64,000 nucleotides of DNA from positions 8,050,643-8,114,642 of the forward strand of contig OZ036002.1 of the NCBI GenBank assembly GCA_964035015.1, read 5' to 3'. This DNA is from Corallium rubrum (lineage: Eukaryota; Cnidaria; Anthozoa; Scleralcyonacea; Coralliidae). The position numbers and the translations under genes are program-made. Of the stretch, positions 44,563-56,054 are shown in pieces. The notes beneath the pieces are model-generated. The model ran no database searches, was not told where the DNA came from, and saw only the letters and a program-made list of their open reading frames with translations. Position 1 is the first letter of the stretch, and each line of letters begins with the position of its first letter.

Positions 44563-47500
44563 ATGCCAGCAACTTGCATGCCAGCAATAATATGGAACCG
44601 TTGCGCTCGTTTACGATACTGTGTCTTCCTGTGTTTATTATTTGAACTATTTGTGGTTTACATTTCATTTCGTTATTATGGAAGCTTCGCTAGACTTCAC
44701 GAATTCACAATTTCTTGGGCATTACCGGACAGGAAAACTATCTTCAGGGAAAACTGGTTCAGGTTGCACAAAGCCAGGGTAGATTGGCGAGCAATCCTAT
44801 CTCCGTGTAAGGAAAATACGAACTGGGGAAGTATCAAGCGTGGTTGGGAAAAGAAAAACAGGTCATCTGGCAATGAAAGTTATATTAAGTACATGGACAT
44901 CCGACCTGCTGGGGAATTCTCGAGGATATTTATTCAAACGCGGACTGCAAGCGGTAGGGAGAAGACGTTTGGTGGAGATTCCTGGAGAATTTACTTCAGA
45001 GGACCCTCGAGTGTTTACGCTGCAGTATTCGACCACGACAATGGTACTTATGAGGCCATGGCATTGCTTGTCGAGCCTGGACAGTACATTGTCGAAGCCT
45101 TCTTGGATTACAGCTTATGTGATGGTCTCAAAGATCCACCGCAGAACTGGTTTAAAGTCGGTGAGTTTGTGCCTAATTTCTGATTGGAGGGCTTGTGATG
45201 ATTGACCCATTCATGACAGCATATAGAGTTGACAAATATGCATTGCTTGAAGCTTTGCATTGGGATAATATGTACTACCAAAATTAGTATAGTGACTTTT
45301 CTGAAATAAAAAAGGTTCTTTGAAGGCGGCCAAACGTTTATGTGCTCAGGAATGCAGCGTGGCGTGTCAACGAATTTAACGAAATAAACGAATTCAGTTG
45401 AACAAGATGTTATAATTTTGATATAAATTTTGTTATAAACTTGAAGATACTGTAGTACACCCCGTTCAAAAAAACATGTTTTTTCAACAGAATTCGTTGA
45501 TTTCGTTCATACACCACGCTGCATTCCTAAGCTTGATGTCATATATAAACATTAACGTTTGGCCGCCTTCCAAACAACGTTTCTCCTTCCAGAAAAGACA
45601 CTCTACTGATTTTGGTAGTATTAGATGAAACATTGCAGGTCCACTCGCTGCTAGCAACTCTCATAAAATAGACAGTTTAAGCAACAGGCGTTTTAGAGCC
45701 ACGGATGGCGATTGAATTCAATAGCATTTTTTATTCAAAACAATGATAATGAGCAATTTAAAATTCCAAGAGCAAAGTGAACGCCGTCGTCGTTCTACAC
45801 AAGGTCATTGAGAGCATTTTCACGTTCTTGAGACGACGGGAACTTCTAGAACGCTGAAGCCTGTCATCGTTGCTACAATGAGATACGCATGCTTTTAAAG
45901 TAGAAAGCTTGTATTTTAAGGGAGATAATTTCACTACATTACCATATAAAATAAAGGATCTGTATTTTTATATAAAGATGAAATTTAAGCTTATGCGCTA
46001 ACAGTTTAGATATGTGATTATTCATAACCTTTGTTTTGGGTAAAGCCTGGTCTCCATATAGTTGTAATTGTTGTAATTCAGTCGGCGACTATATCGCCGA
46101 TCAAGTCTTACAACAATTACAACTTAATGGAAACGCTTGTTGTAATCCAATCGGTGACAGTCGGCGACTATTGTAGAAGTTGAATCAGGTTCAACTTCTA
46201 CATTCTACAACAATTACAACAGTCGCCGATGCGACAACAGTTAATGGAAAAATCAATCGCCGACTTTTTGCTAGATATTTGCAACGTAAAACACAAAATT
46301 ACTTACAAAAACCGGTCAAATCCTTTCAAAAAGACCTCGATTTCGTTAAAGAAGTCTACTAAATGACTATAGTTCGAAGACTTGAATATATACCGTACAC
46401 CAAATCAAATGTTTGCAACTGTCGTCAAATGTTCACGAAACATGAGACTGAAGAGGCAAAGTTATTGAGCGTGTGTAAATAATGCTTGCTATATGTTACA
46501 TAAACTGAAAAAACAGGTTGTTTTATTCAGTGTGCAAGCTCTGCAGGAATTTTTTTATGGGGTTATTTAAGCCATACGTGAAAGGATGCCAGTCCAAAAC
46601 TGACCATGTGGCACTTTATAAAAACAGCGAGAAGTGGCCTGCAAGTACAACTAGCCAGCTTAAAGCAGTGAATAGCGGCTTGCACGCTATTAAAAAAAAA
46701 CGATGATGATAAATATCAGTGTTCAAAAGTGTTTCCTCTGCATGTACATGTGCTTTGGAGGGTTTATAAAATTTCTCATTATAACTTGTTCATTGCTATT
46801 GTTATTATTAATGTTCACAAATAATAACACAACTTGAAAATGTCATTATACTTTAAAAGTATTAGATTTATATGTATGACATGTTGATTTTTGAAAATCT
46901 ATTTTGTTTTAAAACACAAATGTCTAGTCTGAATCACTTTGTTTTGTTGTTAAGACTTTAGACACGAGTACCCTGTTACTTTGAAGGGGAAAATGTATCT
47001 AGTACTTGGATCCCTCTTCAACCACACCCTTACCCCCATCACAAAGGGGGTAGGAATCAATCACCTTCAAAGGGGGTAGGCCGGTATTAAAGAACTTGGG
47101 ACTTTGGTTTGATAGTAGCCCAAATTGATATGGCTGCACATACATTTGTTTAAATATTAACCCATTCCTTTTGAGGATAGCCCTCTAGCTGTTGTCAGAT
47201 GATTTCATTTATAACAAAGGGAAGGGATTTGTATTTATGACAGAGCAGTTGATATTCTTGATTTTTTTATGGTGTTTTGGAATGTTGCCCACTTGCCGTG
47301 TCTTTTATATGCATTGAGATAATAAATATAAATAATATAAGGAAATTTTATATAACAATGGATAATAGATAGTTTGCAGTGTTTGAAACTACCTGAAGTT
47401 TCTAAATAGTATATTTGACTGTTTAATCAGTGAGCTTTTCCTTTTTATCATATGATAAATCACATGGTGCACTTTGCTTGCACTAATTTTTTTTTGTTTT

Positions 47501-50500
47501 TGATTAATTGCACGATTTCTCTTTCTTTATCATTTTCCTTGCACGAAAATTCAAAAAACCACGTAATTTCTCCTGATTTAACATTTTTATAGACTTTTTT
47601 CGGTAGGGCTTATAATTGAAAGAATTTTGTGCTTCAAAAAGCATAGTTTTTACGGCGTGTTCACCGAAGAATAATAAATTGTTTCTATAACGCATCGTGT
47701 TTCAATCTTCCATACAGGAAATGCTCTAGGCCAATACCAAGCCAGTGGAATACTGGGCTTCCTAGACGAGTATCTTGTGGAACCATTGCAAGGCGAGAAA
47801 ACAATCACTATTCAGATTTCGTCTGGCAATGAAACTATATCTGGGGAAATAGATAGTAAGTGTATAGGTTTGTTATTTGCGAGTTGGTTTGTTATTTGAT
47901 GCTCGTGCAACGGTCGATTTTACTCCCGCTGCCCTGGTAAAACCACAAGTATGTTATACACAGATTCACCTGTGTCACCACCAGTTCAACTACTTAATAT
48001 ACTGGGTTTAAAATTAAACTACGTCTAGAATACTACTTTTTTTGTTAAATGACGACGCACATCATCTGTATCATGAACTACTGACTAGCTTATAGTTACG
48101 TCCGTCTCCGTAACTAACCTATACTTATTATTATATGGCTAGGTTTGATTTCCAGTCCGTACGCAAAACGACGCACGCTGATTGGTTCCCGAGAGGTCGG
48201 GATTTTACGATATTGACCTCCGGTCTGTGTCCGGGTAGAGTGTCCGGGTCAATACGCTTTTTTCTCGGCCCTGTAAGTTTTGGCGAGAACATTTCTGAGT
48301 TGATTTGAATACAAATAAAAGAGAACTGGTTATCTTTATTCAAATATTCTGAACAATACAATGTGCTAGAACATTGCTGCTGGTTTTCTTTAAAGCTGTT
48401 TATCTAAAAACACGACAAATAAAAGCCAAACTGGTGTAAACAAGAAGACCAAGTAGCGACACGAAAAAGTTAACAGGTAAGGTATAAACAACATACTCGG
48501 AAGACGAAAACAACGCTTTAAAAATAAAATGAACCAATAGCCACATAATAAATTCCTTATTAACCTTCGTTTTCTCGGTCTGTACGGGAAAGCATTTGCC
48601 CTCGGTTTTATCGCACAAACCTCGCTCCTTCGTCGCTCGCCGCTCGGTCTGTACGAAAACCTCAGGCAAATACTTTCCCGTACAGACCTCGCACTCGGTT
48701 AATAAGACCCCGTTTACACGATGCCGGTACAATTTGAAAACGGAACAAAATCATGCCGTTTATAAGGCCTTGCGTTTACACGATACCAGCACAAAAATAA
48801 CATGAAATGTTATATGCTGTATTTGCATACCGGCATGATTTTGCTCCGTTTTCAAATTGTATCGGCATCGTGTAAACGGGGTCTAAGTCCTTATTAATGA
48901 TAATAATTCATGTTCTGATTTGACACGTGAAATCTAGCAGGTTGATATTTTCGTTTATTTTCTGCGCATGACTAAAGTGCATATGACACGAAATTTAAGT
49001 TCGTCATACATGAAAGAACACTTAAATTTTTGGTTACCTTGCATCGTTTTTGAGATATTTCGGTTTGTTTGATATGTAAATGTCGATGTCTCAAAAAAAC
49101 GATATAGGCGTGTGTTAGACCGTGTTACTTTGCCATTTTAACTGTTCTTTCAAATGAGACAAACTTAATTTAAGGAGATCTTGTTACGAGCGTCCCGACT
49201 TAAGATATTTTGATTCTATTTTACTCGCAACAAAAAACAGTGTGAACCAGTTACTTTCTTAAAACTATTTATTTACTTCAATTATACTATGTAATTAGCG
49301 TCTTTATAACTTCAACAAATAAGTAATTAATTCTTAACAGTTCAAACTTATCTCCTAATCTCTGCCTGAGCACAACTCTTTAGGTGTTCGTCTTCTTGAT
49401 TTCTATTTCTTCGGTTCAACAAATATACTTTCTTCGTTATTGGTGATTTCTTTGGTAACTTGGTTTCCTGTAATAATTCTTCTTATAATCTTCTTTATTA
49501 ATAACTTCTTTGATGATATTCAGGCACTGAGGCCTTATGAATAATGCATAACTCGCTTAGTTGTGCTCAAGCTTTTATAATACTGGTAGAGGAAGATATT
49601 GTGAAACTATGACTAATTTCCTCTACGTAGAATGAGTCAGTAGTTTTATAGTAAAGTCTCTTATCAAACCACCGATTACAACATCTCCGCCAACTCATGT
49701 CCGTTTACGTATAACTCTATATCCTTTACGTAATTGGAATTTGTTAAATCATGCAACTACAAATTATTTCCCATCGGTAAATTAGAATAACGTAAACTAT
49801 ATTACAATATTATAGTATACATGATAATTGTATATCATGTAACAATCTGTAATGATCGTGTTTTCGATGACTATTAATGTTTTTAGATTTCAGTAACATG
49901 AGATGCTGTGAAACTTGTAGCTCGCTTTGGGACGGCCACGGTAGATGGATCAATGGCACATGGTGGCCTTATGTACCAGGTAAGAAATAAAAAAACAAAC
50001 AGGAGGAAAATTAGAGCATTTTCAATGATTCCTGTTGATTTTCAAGGATTTTCCAAGCCTGGAATTCAAAAACTTTCTAGGATTTTCAAGGACCGTGCGG
50101 GGACCTCTGTAGTCTATAAACAACTTTTACGATCAAGCTGCAGTGTTTTTAATATTAAGTTTGTCTCTTTTACAGACAACCGAAATAAGACAAAACAAAG
50201 CAGAAAACGAAGCGGAACCCTGTGGTTTTACGGTGACTCGATAGCGTTGCGTTTACAACGAAGTGTATCGGAAAAACCGCTCTGCAAAAAGATATTCTCG
50301 TCATGTCGTTGCACATATTCATCGACGTATCCACCTTTTGGAAAGAGCTGGTTGCAAGAAACAAAGCGTATCGATAATTTCGACTTTCGACCCAACTTAA
50401 CCTTAGAACCAATACGCGATGTCCTACGTGGTGATCACATGAGAAGTGAAGATAGTTTGTTAGTTTTGAATTTGGGACTGCATTTCCCGACTTCACTAAA

Positions 50501-50773
50501 CTTCACGACATATCAGTATTTGATTAGAGATGTGATAAGCTTGCTCAAAGATCGCGAACATGGACTGGGCAGCAAAGCGAGAGTGATTTGGAAAACAACA
50601 ACAGCGATTCATAAAGAAAATGCAAAACCTCGGAACGCAACCCACTGGAGGTTCTTTACGGATCAGGTAAATGATCAATGAAATCATTGAATCAAGACAA
50701 TATCGTCTTGATGATCATCACTATACCATAATCACAATTATCATCAATATAATCACCGCGCTACCGTTATCTA

Positions 50774-50836
<63 letters not shown>

Positions 50837-53800
50837 CAACAACAACTCGTAAATCTACACTGCCTCCTCCACAGGCCCTCGTTGCATCATCAGGCCCTCG
50901 CAGATCAACGTGGCCGTGTCGAGGCATATCAAAGGCGCTCCAAGCAGCCGCCAACGACACAGTTCAGACCACGGATCACGGCTAAGATGTTAGGTGTTGA
51001 TTTTATGGAGGGAGGAAAACCGGAGAACCCGGTGAAAAACCCTCGAAGCACAGGAGAGACCAACTACAACTTTACTCACATGAGTCCAAGCCCCACAACG
51101 GGGTGATTCCCAAGCGGTCACCCATCCAAGAACTAACCCCGTCTAACTGGGCTTAACTTTTTGGTGAGAGGCAGTGCGCTAACAGCACACGCCACCCGTG
51201 CCCCCCATGGGATCGGTCACCATTTTGTTTACAGGATCTGGCAGGCCCTCTCAAAAGTGCGACCTGTCCATGATGCAATGAGGGCCTGCGGAGGAGGCAG
51301 AGAGCTACAAAGGATAAAGGACTGGGGCTAATCATCCTTACTTGCAGCCAGCGGCTGAATTACGAAAGACGCAGGTCAACGTGGCCGTGGCAAAACATAG
51401 GCGCTCCAGGCAGCTGCTATACGACACAGTTCAGGTCACAGATCACAGCTAAGATGTATAAATGTGGATTTTACGGGGGAAGGAAAACCGGAGAACCCAG
51501 CGAAAAAAAACCAATGCAAAAGAGAGATCAACTACAACTCTACTCAAGTCAGTTCCAAGCTCGACAACGGGGTCATTCCCACTGACCTGTATATAACTGG
51601 ACCGCTTGCTCCTATTATCTTTGAGTTATGAAAAGTGTGGCCATTTGAACGTGGCGTCAAATGGCGAATTTGAGTCCTTCTGCTCATGGGAGACAACACT
51701 GACCACGATTTTGACTGGATTACAGACGCAGGCTTTATAAAATATCCCGTGAAAATGAAGAAAAAAATCCTTGACTCGCTGATATTTTCAAGGATAAACA
51801 CAACAAATCTTTTTTGAAAGGTTAAAAAAGGTACAGACATAAATACATAAAGCAGTTATATTGTTAACTCCTATCGGTTGGTTACTCGGTTTTATTGTTG
51901 CATATATTTAATTGTTTTTGTTGCCGAAACGAAGAAGGGACAACTGAACTGACAAGTGAATACCAGGCCGGTAATTCAACGGCTTGTATTTTAATACTTT
52001 CGTAGGCTTTCGGCACATTTTAGTACTTTTCGAAAAGGATTTAATGAGCTTACTGTTGTAAAACATCAGTATTTCTCGTTGTAAAACATATACCAAATCC
52101 TGCGAAAAATTCTGTCCTTATGTTGAAGTGTTCCATTGAGTTTGAAATCTGAACCAGAAGGGCCAGTGAAGGCAAGCAAATACGAAGTAAACATAGTTAA
52201 CTGTTAAGCTTATTAAAACTTTACATATACTGAAAAACGGACGATGTAAAACATTTATTTTGTATTTCGACAGACTACATTGAAGGCCATTGAAAGTTTT
52301 AACTGCACTTACTATAAGCTGGTGTTCTCCAGGTGTCACTAGTTGCCAACAACGGAGCGTAAAAATATATTAAACTGAAAAGTTTAGATCAATTTTCAAA
52401 CAGAGAAAACATTTTTTCAAGCACTGGTCAGTGGCTTCTTCAATTGGCCATTTGACCATAGAGATCATATAAATACTAGAGGGGGCATTGGCGGGAAAAT
52501 TTGGTAACCACATGGGGGCCGCCATTACCTATGATATTTCAGTCAATTGGTTGGCAAATGTACTAGACCCAGTCCTTTGCCAACCAACGCGCCTAATGTT
52601 TGCCTCCAAAAAAATCCAAGATGGCGGCGTTCAATTGGTTACCCGTGGTTGGCTGAAATTAAGATAGGATGCCCCCTCTAGTATTTATATGATCTCTATG
52701 CATTTGACGCCATGTTCAAATGGCCACACTTTTTTGGCAAGAGCAAGCGGTCCAGTTATATACAGGTCAGTGGTCTCAAGCGGTCACCCAGTCAAGTACT
52801 AACTCCATCTAACTGGGCTTAACTTTTGGCGTGTGCTCTTAGTGCGGTGCCTCTCGCCATTTTGCGTATTGCCAGCTACACGCGTAAAAATCTCGCAAGT
52901 TGTTACAGCATTGTTGCCTGAACAATACCGTAGCAACTTGCAACAATGCTGTAACAACTTGTTGACATATGTGAACAACATTGATAAATGAACATTGTTC
53001 GTCATTGTTTCAACCAGTTACTGCTTGATGAAACAACAACCGTTGTTCACGCATGTTGTAACAACCGAAGAACATATTGATACATCAACCATGTTCACCA
53101 TTGTTGTAACATTGTTCATCGTTGTTATTTCGTCATGCTGTTACAACATGTTGTATCATGTGCGAACAACGTTGTTGGCTATAAAAAATGTCCTGTTGGA
53201 ACAACTTGTTCATGACTGTTGATTTATCCGTGAACAAGTTGTTCGAACCATAAGTGAACAATTTGTTGACAACTTGTTCACGGCGAGCAGCACAACATTG
53301 TTCACGGCGAGCAGCACATCATTGTTCACGGCGAGCAGCACAACATTGTTCACGGCGAGCAACACAACATTGTTCACGGCGAGCAGCACAACATTGTTCA
53401 CGCCTGTTGACAACTGTGAACAAGTTGTGCGTTTTTACGCGTGTACATTTCGCGTATGACCACGATGACGCAGACTATTTTTCTCCCACCGTTTTCTTCA
53501 TCGCCAGATGTGATTCAAATTACAGTTACGGGATATGACAAATACAATTCGTACGTTTCATATTTCCAAAGCCTTTACAGGCCATACGATATTTTCACTA
53601 GTGAGAAAGAGGTGAATATATCACACAGCCTCTTTGAATAATTGCTTAATATTCATTTTTCGTTTTTAATTCTCTTTCAGCGTGTCCGACTATTCGATGC
53701 ATACGCTACATCAGTCATGTGCAAAGCTGGTATTGAAATCTTAGACGTGTATGGACTCACGGCTTCGTACCCGAATAAAATCAGCGACGTAGTACATTAT

Positions 53801-53893
53801 TACGATGATGTATTTCATAAAGCTGAAATGCAAATTCAAACATATGCCGAGTCTGGAACCGACTACAAATTTCGACGGGTTTGCGTTGGATAA
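44563..53893 (+). CDS. NXPE-C: NXPE family member-like protein, five exons
   Basis: Exons: 44563-45160, 47718-47855, 49887-49979, 50176-50666, 53681-53893; phases 1,1,1,0; about 510 aa (an ATG at 44560 inside the MITE end adds one). Same layout as the paralogs: signal anchor CVFLCLLFELFVV with an unusual Glu in the membrane span, Ig/filamin-like ectodomain, CCETCSSLWDGHGRW, YGDS in exon 4, DVVH in exon 5. All catalytic-type residues are kept. Exon 1 is almost identical to NXPE-B, but exon 4 is clearly diverged and shorter (491 bp), with a different loop before FDFRPNLTLEPIRD. Intron 2 carries a solo LTR; intron 4 carries SINEs and TIR elements. The native 5' flank has been moved up to 15 kb away, so expression may be altered or lost even though the frame is intact. 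Confidence 0.83.
45272..45621. repeat. Palindromic MITE in NXPE-C intron 1
   Basis: Homolog of 19044-19384 at the same intron position. Confidence 0.75.
46035..46275. repeat. Palindromic repeat with GTTGTAATT and CGGCGACT words
   Basis: TTGTAATTGTTGTAATTC and TCGGCGACT on the left are mirrored by TACAACAATTACAAC and GTCGCCGA on the right; a perfect inner inverted pair GTAGAAGTTGAA/TTCAACTTCTAC lies near 46170-46200. Confidence 0.6.
46276..47717. other. NXPE-C intron 1, no gene
   Basis: AT-rich; a GGGGGTAGG duplication near 47046-47080; a 62-codon frame without a domain. The branch to exon 2 (TTCAATCTTCCATACAG) is shared with the paralogs. Confidence 0.45.
47856..48704. other. NXPE-C intron 2, first part
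   Basis: No gene. About 48560-48700 has a GTCTGTACG-containing inverted pair (CGGTCTGTACGGGAAAG against CTTTCCCGTACAGACC), probably a MITE. Confidence 0.45.
48705..48884. repeat. MITE with ACACGATGCC inverted ends, NXPE-C intron 2
   Basis: Ends GACCCCGTTTACACGATGCC and GGCATCGTGTAAACGGGGTC. It is the compact form of 21402-21824. Confidence 0.8.
49182..49844. mobile_element. Solo LTR, Gypsy-like, 4-bp TSD
   Basis: 663 bp from TGTTACGAGCG to CATGTAACA, flanked by ATCT on both sides (49178-49181, 49845-49848). NXPE-B keeps the empty site GGAGATCTGTAAT. TG...CA ends with TGTTAC/GTAACA and 4-bp duplication fit a Ty3/Gypsy LTR. No internal region is present. Confidence 0.85.
50775..50836. repeat. 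(GT)n microsatellite
   Basis: About 60 bp of GT. It opens artificial frames on both strands. Confidence 0.95.
50902..51192 (-). repeat. 5S-rRNA-derived SINE, copy B
   Basis: Same body and 5S internal control region as copy A (the sequence at 51116-51158 is the complement of the 5S box region). It seems to lie within a small GCCTCCTCC-ended repeat at 50855-51306. Confidence 0.75.
51581..52772. mobile_element. TIR element inserted in SINE copy C
   Basis: Termini (C)ACTGACCTGTATATAACTG and CAGTTATATACAGGTCAGT, then GGACCGCTTGCTC on both sides. TIRs of about 70-85 bp end in CAAATGGC/GCCATTTG. Left flank GTCATTCC is matched on the right only by a shortened GTCTC, so an 8-bp target duplication is plausible but decayed. 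Confidence 0.8.
52461..52696. mobile_element. Nested MITE with TA target duplication
   Basis: Perfect terminal inverted repeats GAGATCATATAAATACTAG... and mirror, about 29 bp, flanked by TA on both sides. This fits a Tc1/mariner-type MITE. Confidence 0.8.
52879..53443. mobile_element. GTTG/AACA-rich TIR element with TA flanks
   Basis: Ends CACGCGTAAAAA and TTTTTACGCGTG, TA on both sides. The interior is almost wholly degenerate words such as AACAACTTGTTG, plus five 24-bp tandem units (TTCACGGCGAGCAGCACAAC) at 53277-53400. It is the clearest whole member of the GTTG-rich family. Confidence 0.75.
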
Positions 53894-54021
53894 CCCCCCC
53901 CTTTCCAAAAAAACAAACAAACCCAAAACAATTGTAATGGAACTGTAACGGTACTGTGACATATTGCAAATCTGCGGTGGCAAAACTCACTTTGCAGGTG
54001 CAAACGTTCAGAAGCAGTAAA

Positions 54022-54313
54022 GGCGGTTTTCCAATAGGCGACATTTGTCGACCGACTCGACATTTTTCTTTTGTCTTGGCTAATAAAGCCGGTTTTCCAC
54101 TAGGCGATTTTTTTCGCGCGAAGCGACTTTCTTTTGTTCGAATTCAATAGATTTCTGATTAGTTCCAGCTCAGAGCTCATGAGACAAAAGAAAAAGTCGC
54201 TTCGCACGAAAAAAGTCGCCTAGTGGAAAACCGGCTTTAGTTCCACTCGAGAGCTTGCGAAGCAAAAGAAAATGTCGCTTCGCGCGACATTTTTCGCCTA
54301 GTGGAAAACCGCC
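54022..54313. mobile_element. Nested palindromic MITE, piggyBac-like ends
   Basis: GGCGGTTTTCCAATAGGCG and CGCCTAGTGGAAAACCGCC, flanked by TAAA and TTAA. An inner second copy pair (GCCGGTTTTCCACTAGGCG at about 54089 with its mirror near 54236) gives a palindrome within a palindrome. Confidence 0.75.
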
Positions 54314-54384
54314 TTAAGACCCTCGTATAAACATCGCTTTATTTGGAATGAATATTGTGGGACAACTCAGGTCAGGTGGGGAAT

Positions 54385-54545
54385 AATATACACTTAATGT
54401 CTGCTCCCGAGGGAAACAGTTAGTTTTGTTTTCCCGAGAGTCTTGATATTTCCCGAGACGAAGTCGAGGGAAACATCGAGACTCGAGGGAAAACAAAACT
54501 AACTGTTTCCCGAGGGTTCAGACATTAAGTATTTTGTTATATAGC
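54385..54545. repeat. Palindromic repeat, CCCGAGGGAAACAG arms
   Basis: ACTTAATGTCTG...CCCGAGGGAAACAG is mirrored by CTGTTTCCCGAGGG...CAGACATTAAGT. Confidence 0.8.
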
Positions 54546-55034
54546 TTGAGTTTCGCTGAATAATTTCGATGTTTATCAAGGGAAAGTACACAAAAGAAAA
54601 GACAAACTGAAAGACTTACCAAAACATTTCGTCTGGCTCTGTAATTTCACATCAAACAAATACGAGTCTCAGAACAAAAACAGCAATACATTTCTCCAGT
54701 TAATCTTCACATGCTTTGAAGACCTATAATATTCTTTTTTTCTTACCAAACAAGCTTTTGTTTATAGGAAACCGTGAAGAGTTCAAAGTTCTAGCGGTCA
54801 ACAATTGAAAACTTATTGCCCGAGCAGGCAATAAGTTCTCAATTATTGCCCGCTCGGCAGACATTGAAATTTAGCTAGGGTCATGTGACCACAAACCAAC
54901 CAATGACAGTCATCGTTGAATCCAGCAAAAGTCTAGCTATATAACAATGATATTTGGTGCTACTGCATGTAGTCCCATCGCGTCTGAAGCACGCACGTAT
55001 ATGATGAGACTGGTACCTAGGTTTCGGGCACAGA
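54546..55034. other. Intergenic, no gene
   Basis: A short inverted pair ACTTATTGCCCGAGCAGGCAATAAGT at 54811-54836 only. Confidence 0.45.
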
Positions 55035-55110
55035 ACGCCATGCTATGGGACGAAGCTGCCGGGTGAGGAAAACTCAACTCGACGCTCTACCGACTGAGCT
55101 ACATGGTCAA
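55035..55110 (-). repeat. tRNA-like sequence (A box intact, B box poor)
   Basis: Minus strand ATGTAGCTCAGTCGGTAGAGC is a classic tRNA D-arm/A box; about 33 bp on, GCTTCGTCCC is a weak B box. It is a tRNA pseudogene or SINE head. Confidence 0.5.
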
Positions 55111-55251
55111 GTTGAGAGCAGGTCGTGGAATGATGCATGGTACTTATATTCCCCTTGCAAGAACTCCACATGAGCGGGTTCCAAAATCACATGTGAGCAC
55201 ATGTGATTTTGGAAAGCGTTCATGTGGAATTTTTGTAAGGCTAGTTTCTTC

Positions 55252-55561
55252 ATAGTTAATAGAAAATATACATGGTTTGGAAACCCGGCAAACTTCAAAG
55301 CGGTTAACAATCAAGCTACGATTCATCTTGAAAGGTACACGAAGGTGCCAAATCCTTTGTTTTACGTTTATTAATATTTAAACAGTACGGTTGAGTGATT
55401 GAAGCCAAACGTTGCTATTGGATGATTGCTTCATTATACAGAAAACACAATATGTTCAGTAACCATGAAAGTGCAAAAATTTCCATAAACCTGAACAAAA
55501 ACATAAAACAATGACTTTTGTGAGCTTCCAAACCATGTATATTTTCTATTAACTATGGTTT
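55252..55561. mobile_element. MITE, CATGGTTTGGAAAC family, near-perfect ends
   Basis: ATAGTTAATAGAAAATATAC and its mirror, flanked by GTTTCTTC on both sides (8-bp duplication). Type member of the family at 28055 and 44268. Confidence 0.85.
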
Positions 55562-56054
55562 CTTCAATATCGATAGATTAAATCTTCATCTTATGTTGTT
55601 GGAATAATTATTGTGGGACAACAAACTCGTCCCTTCATTTATTTATTTATCAATAAGCATTTTGCACTTAGTCACATATTTATTTGGCTATGCATATATA
55701 CGCCATGTACCTAATGCATTACATCTTAAGGCTTGGCCAAACGCTTTCAACATTTCATTCAACATTGTTGAACGCGTGTTGAACGAAAATTTGACATGTT
55801 TCGTTGACAACATGGCCTTGTCGGATTAATCTTGTCTTATTAAAATACTACTTTTTCAAAGCATTTTAATCAATAATACAACTATTAGATTTTGTTTCCG
55901 TATGAAGTGAGAACTATATATATATAAAGGTTAGCCACCGCGGGCTTTAACATACAACATTAATTTCGATCACATTGTCATTCTCATTAACTAGAATACG
56001 TGGAATTTCTGTACGACTGAATAGTTGTCATTGCATTACATGTATACGAAAACC
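55562..56054. other. Intergenic, no gene
   Basis: AT-rich; a short GTTGAACG-type word cluster at 55745-55800. Nothing coding. Confidence 0.45.

Larger units (their letters stand above)
51335..52870 (-). repeat. 5S-rRNA-derived SINE, copy C, split by a transposon
   Basis: Tail and body at 51335-51580; the 5S-like promoter part resumes at 52773-52870. The 1.19-kb gap is the inverted-repeat element 51581-52772. Confidence 0.75.

Noticed and set aside
50671..51106. Val-Cys and Thr-His repeat frames
   Set aside because: (GT)n microsatellite read on both strands and continued into a SINE.
53254..53538. 94-codon frame with Ser-Arg-Arg-Ala repeats
   Set aside because: It is the translation of five 24-bp tandem units inside a TIR element.
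55035..55110. Functional tRNA gene
   Set aside because: The A box is good, but the B box is poor and no acceptor or T stem could be drawn.
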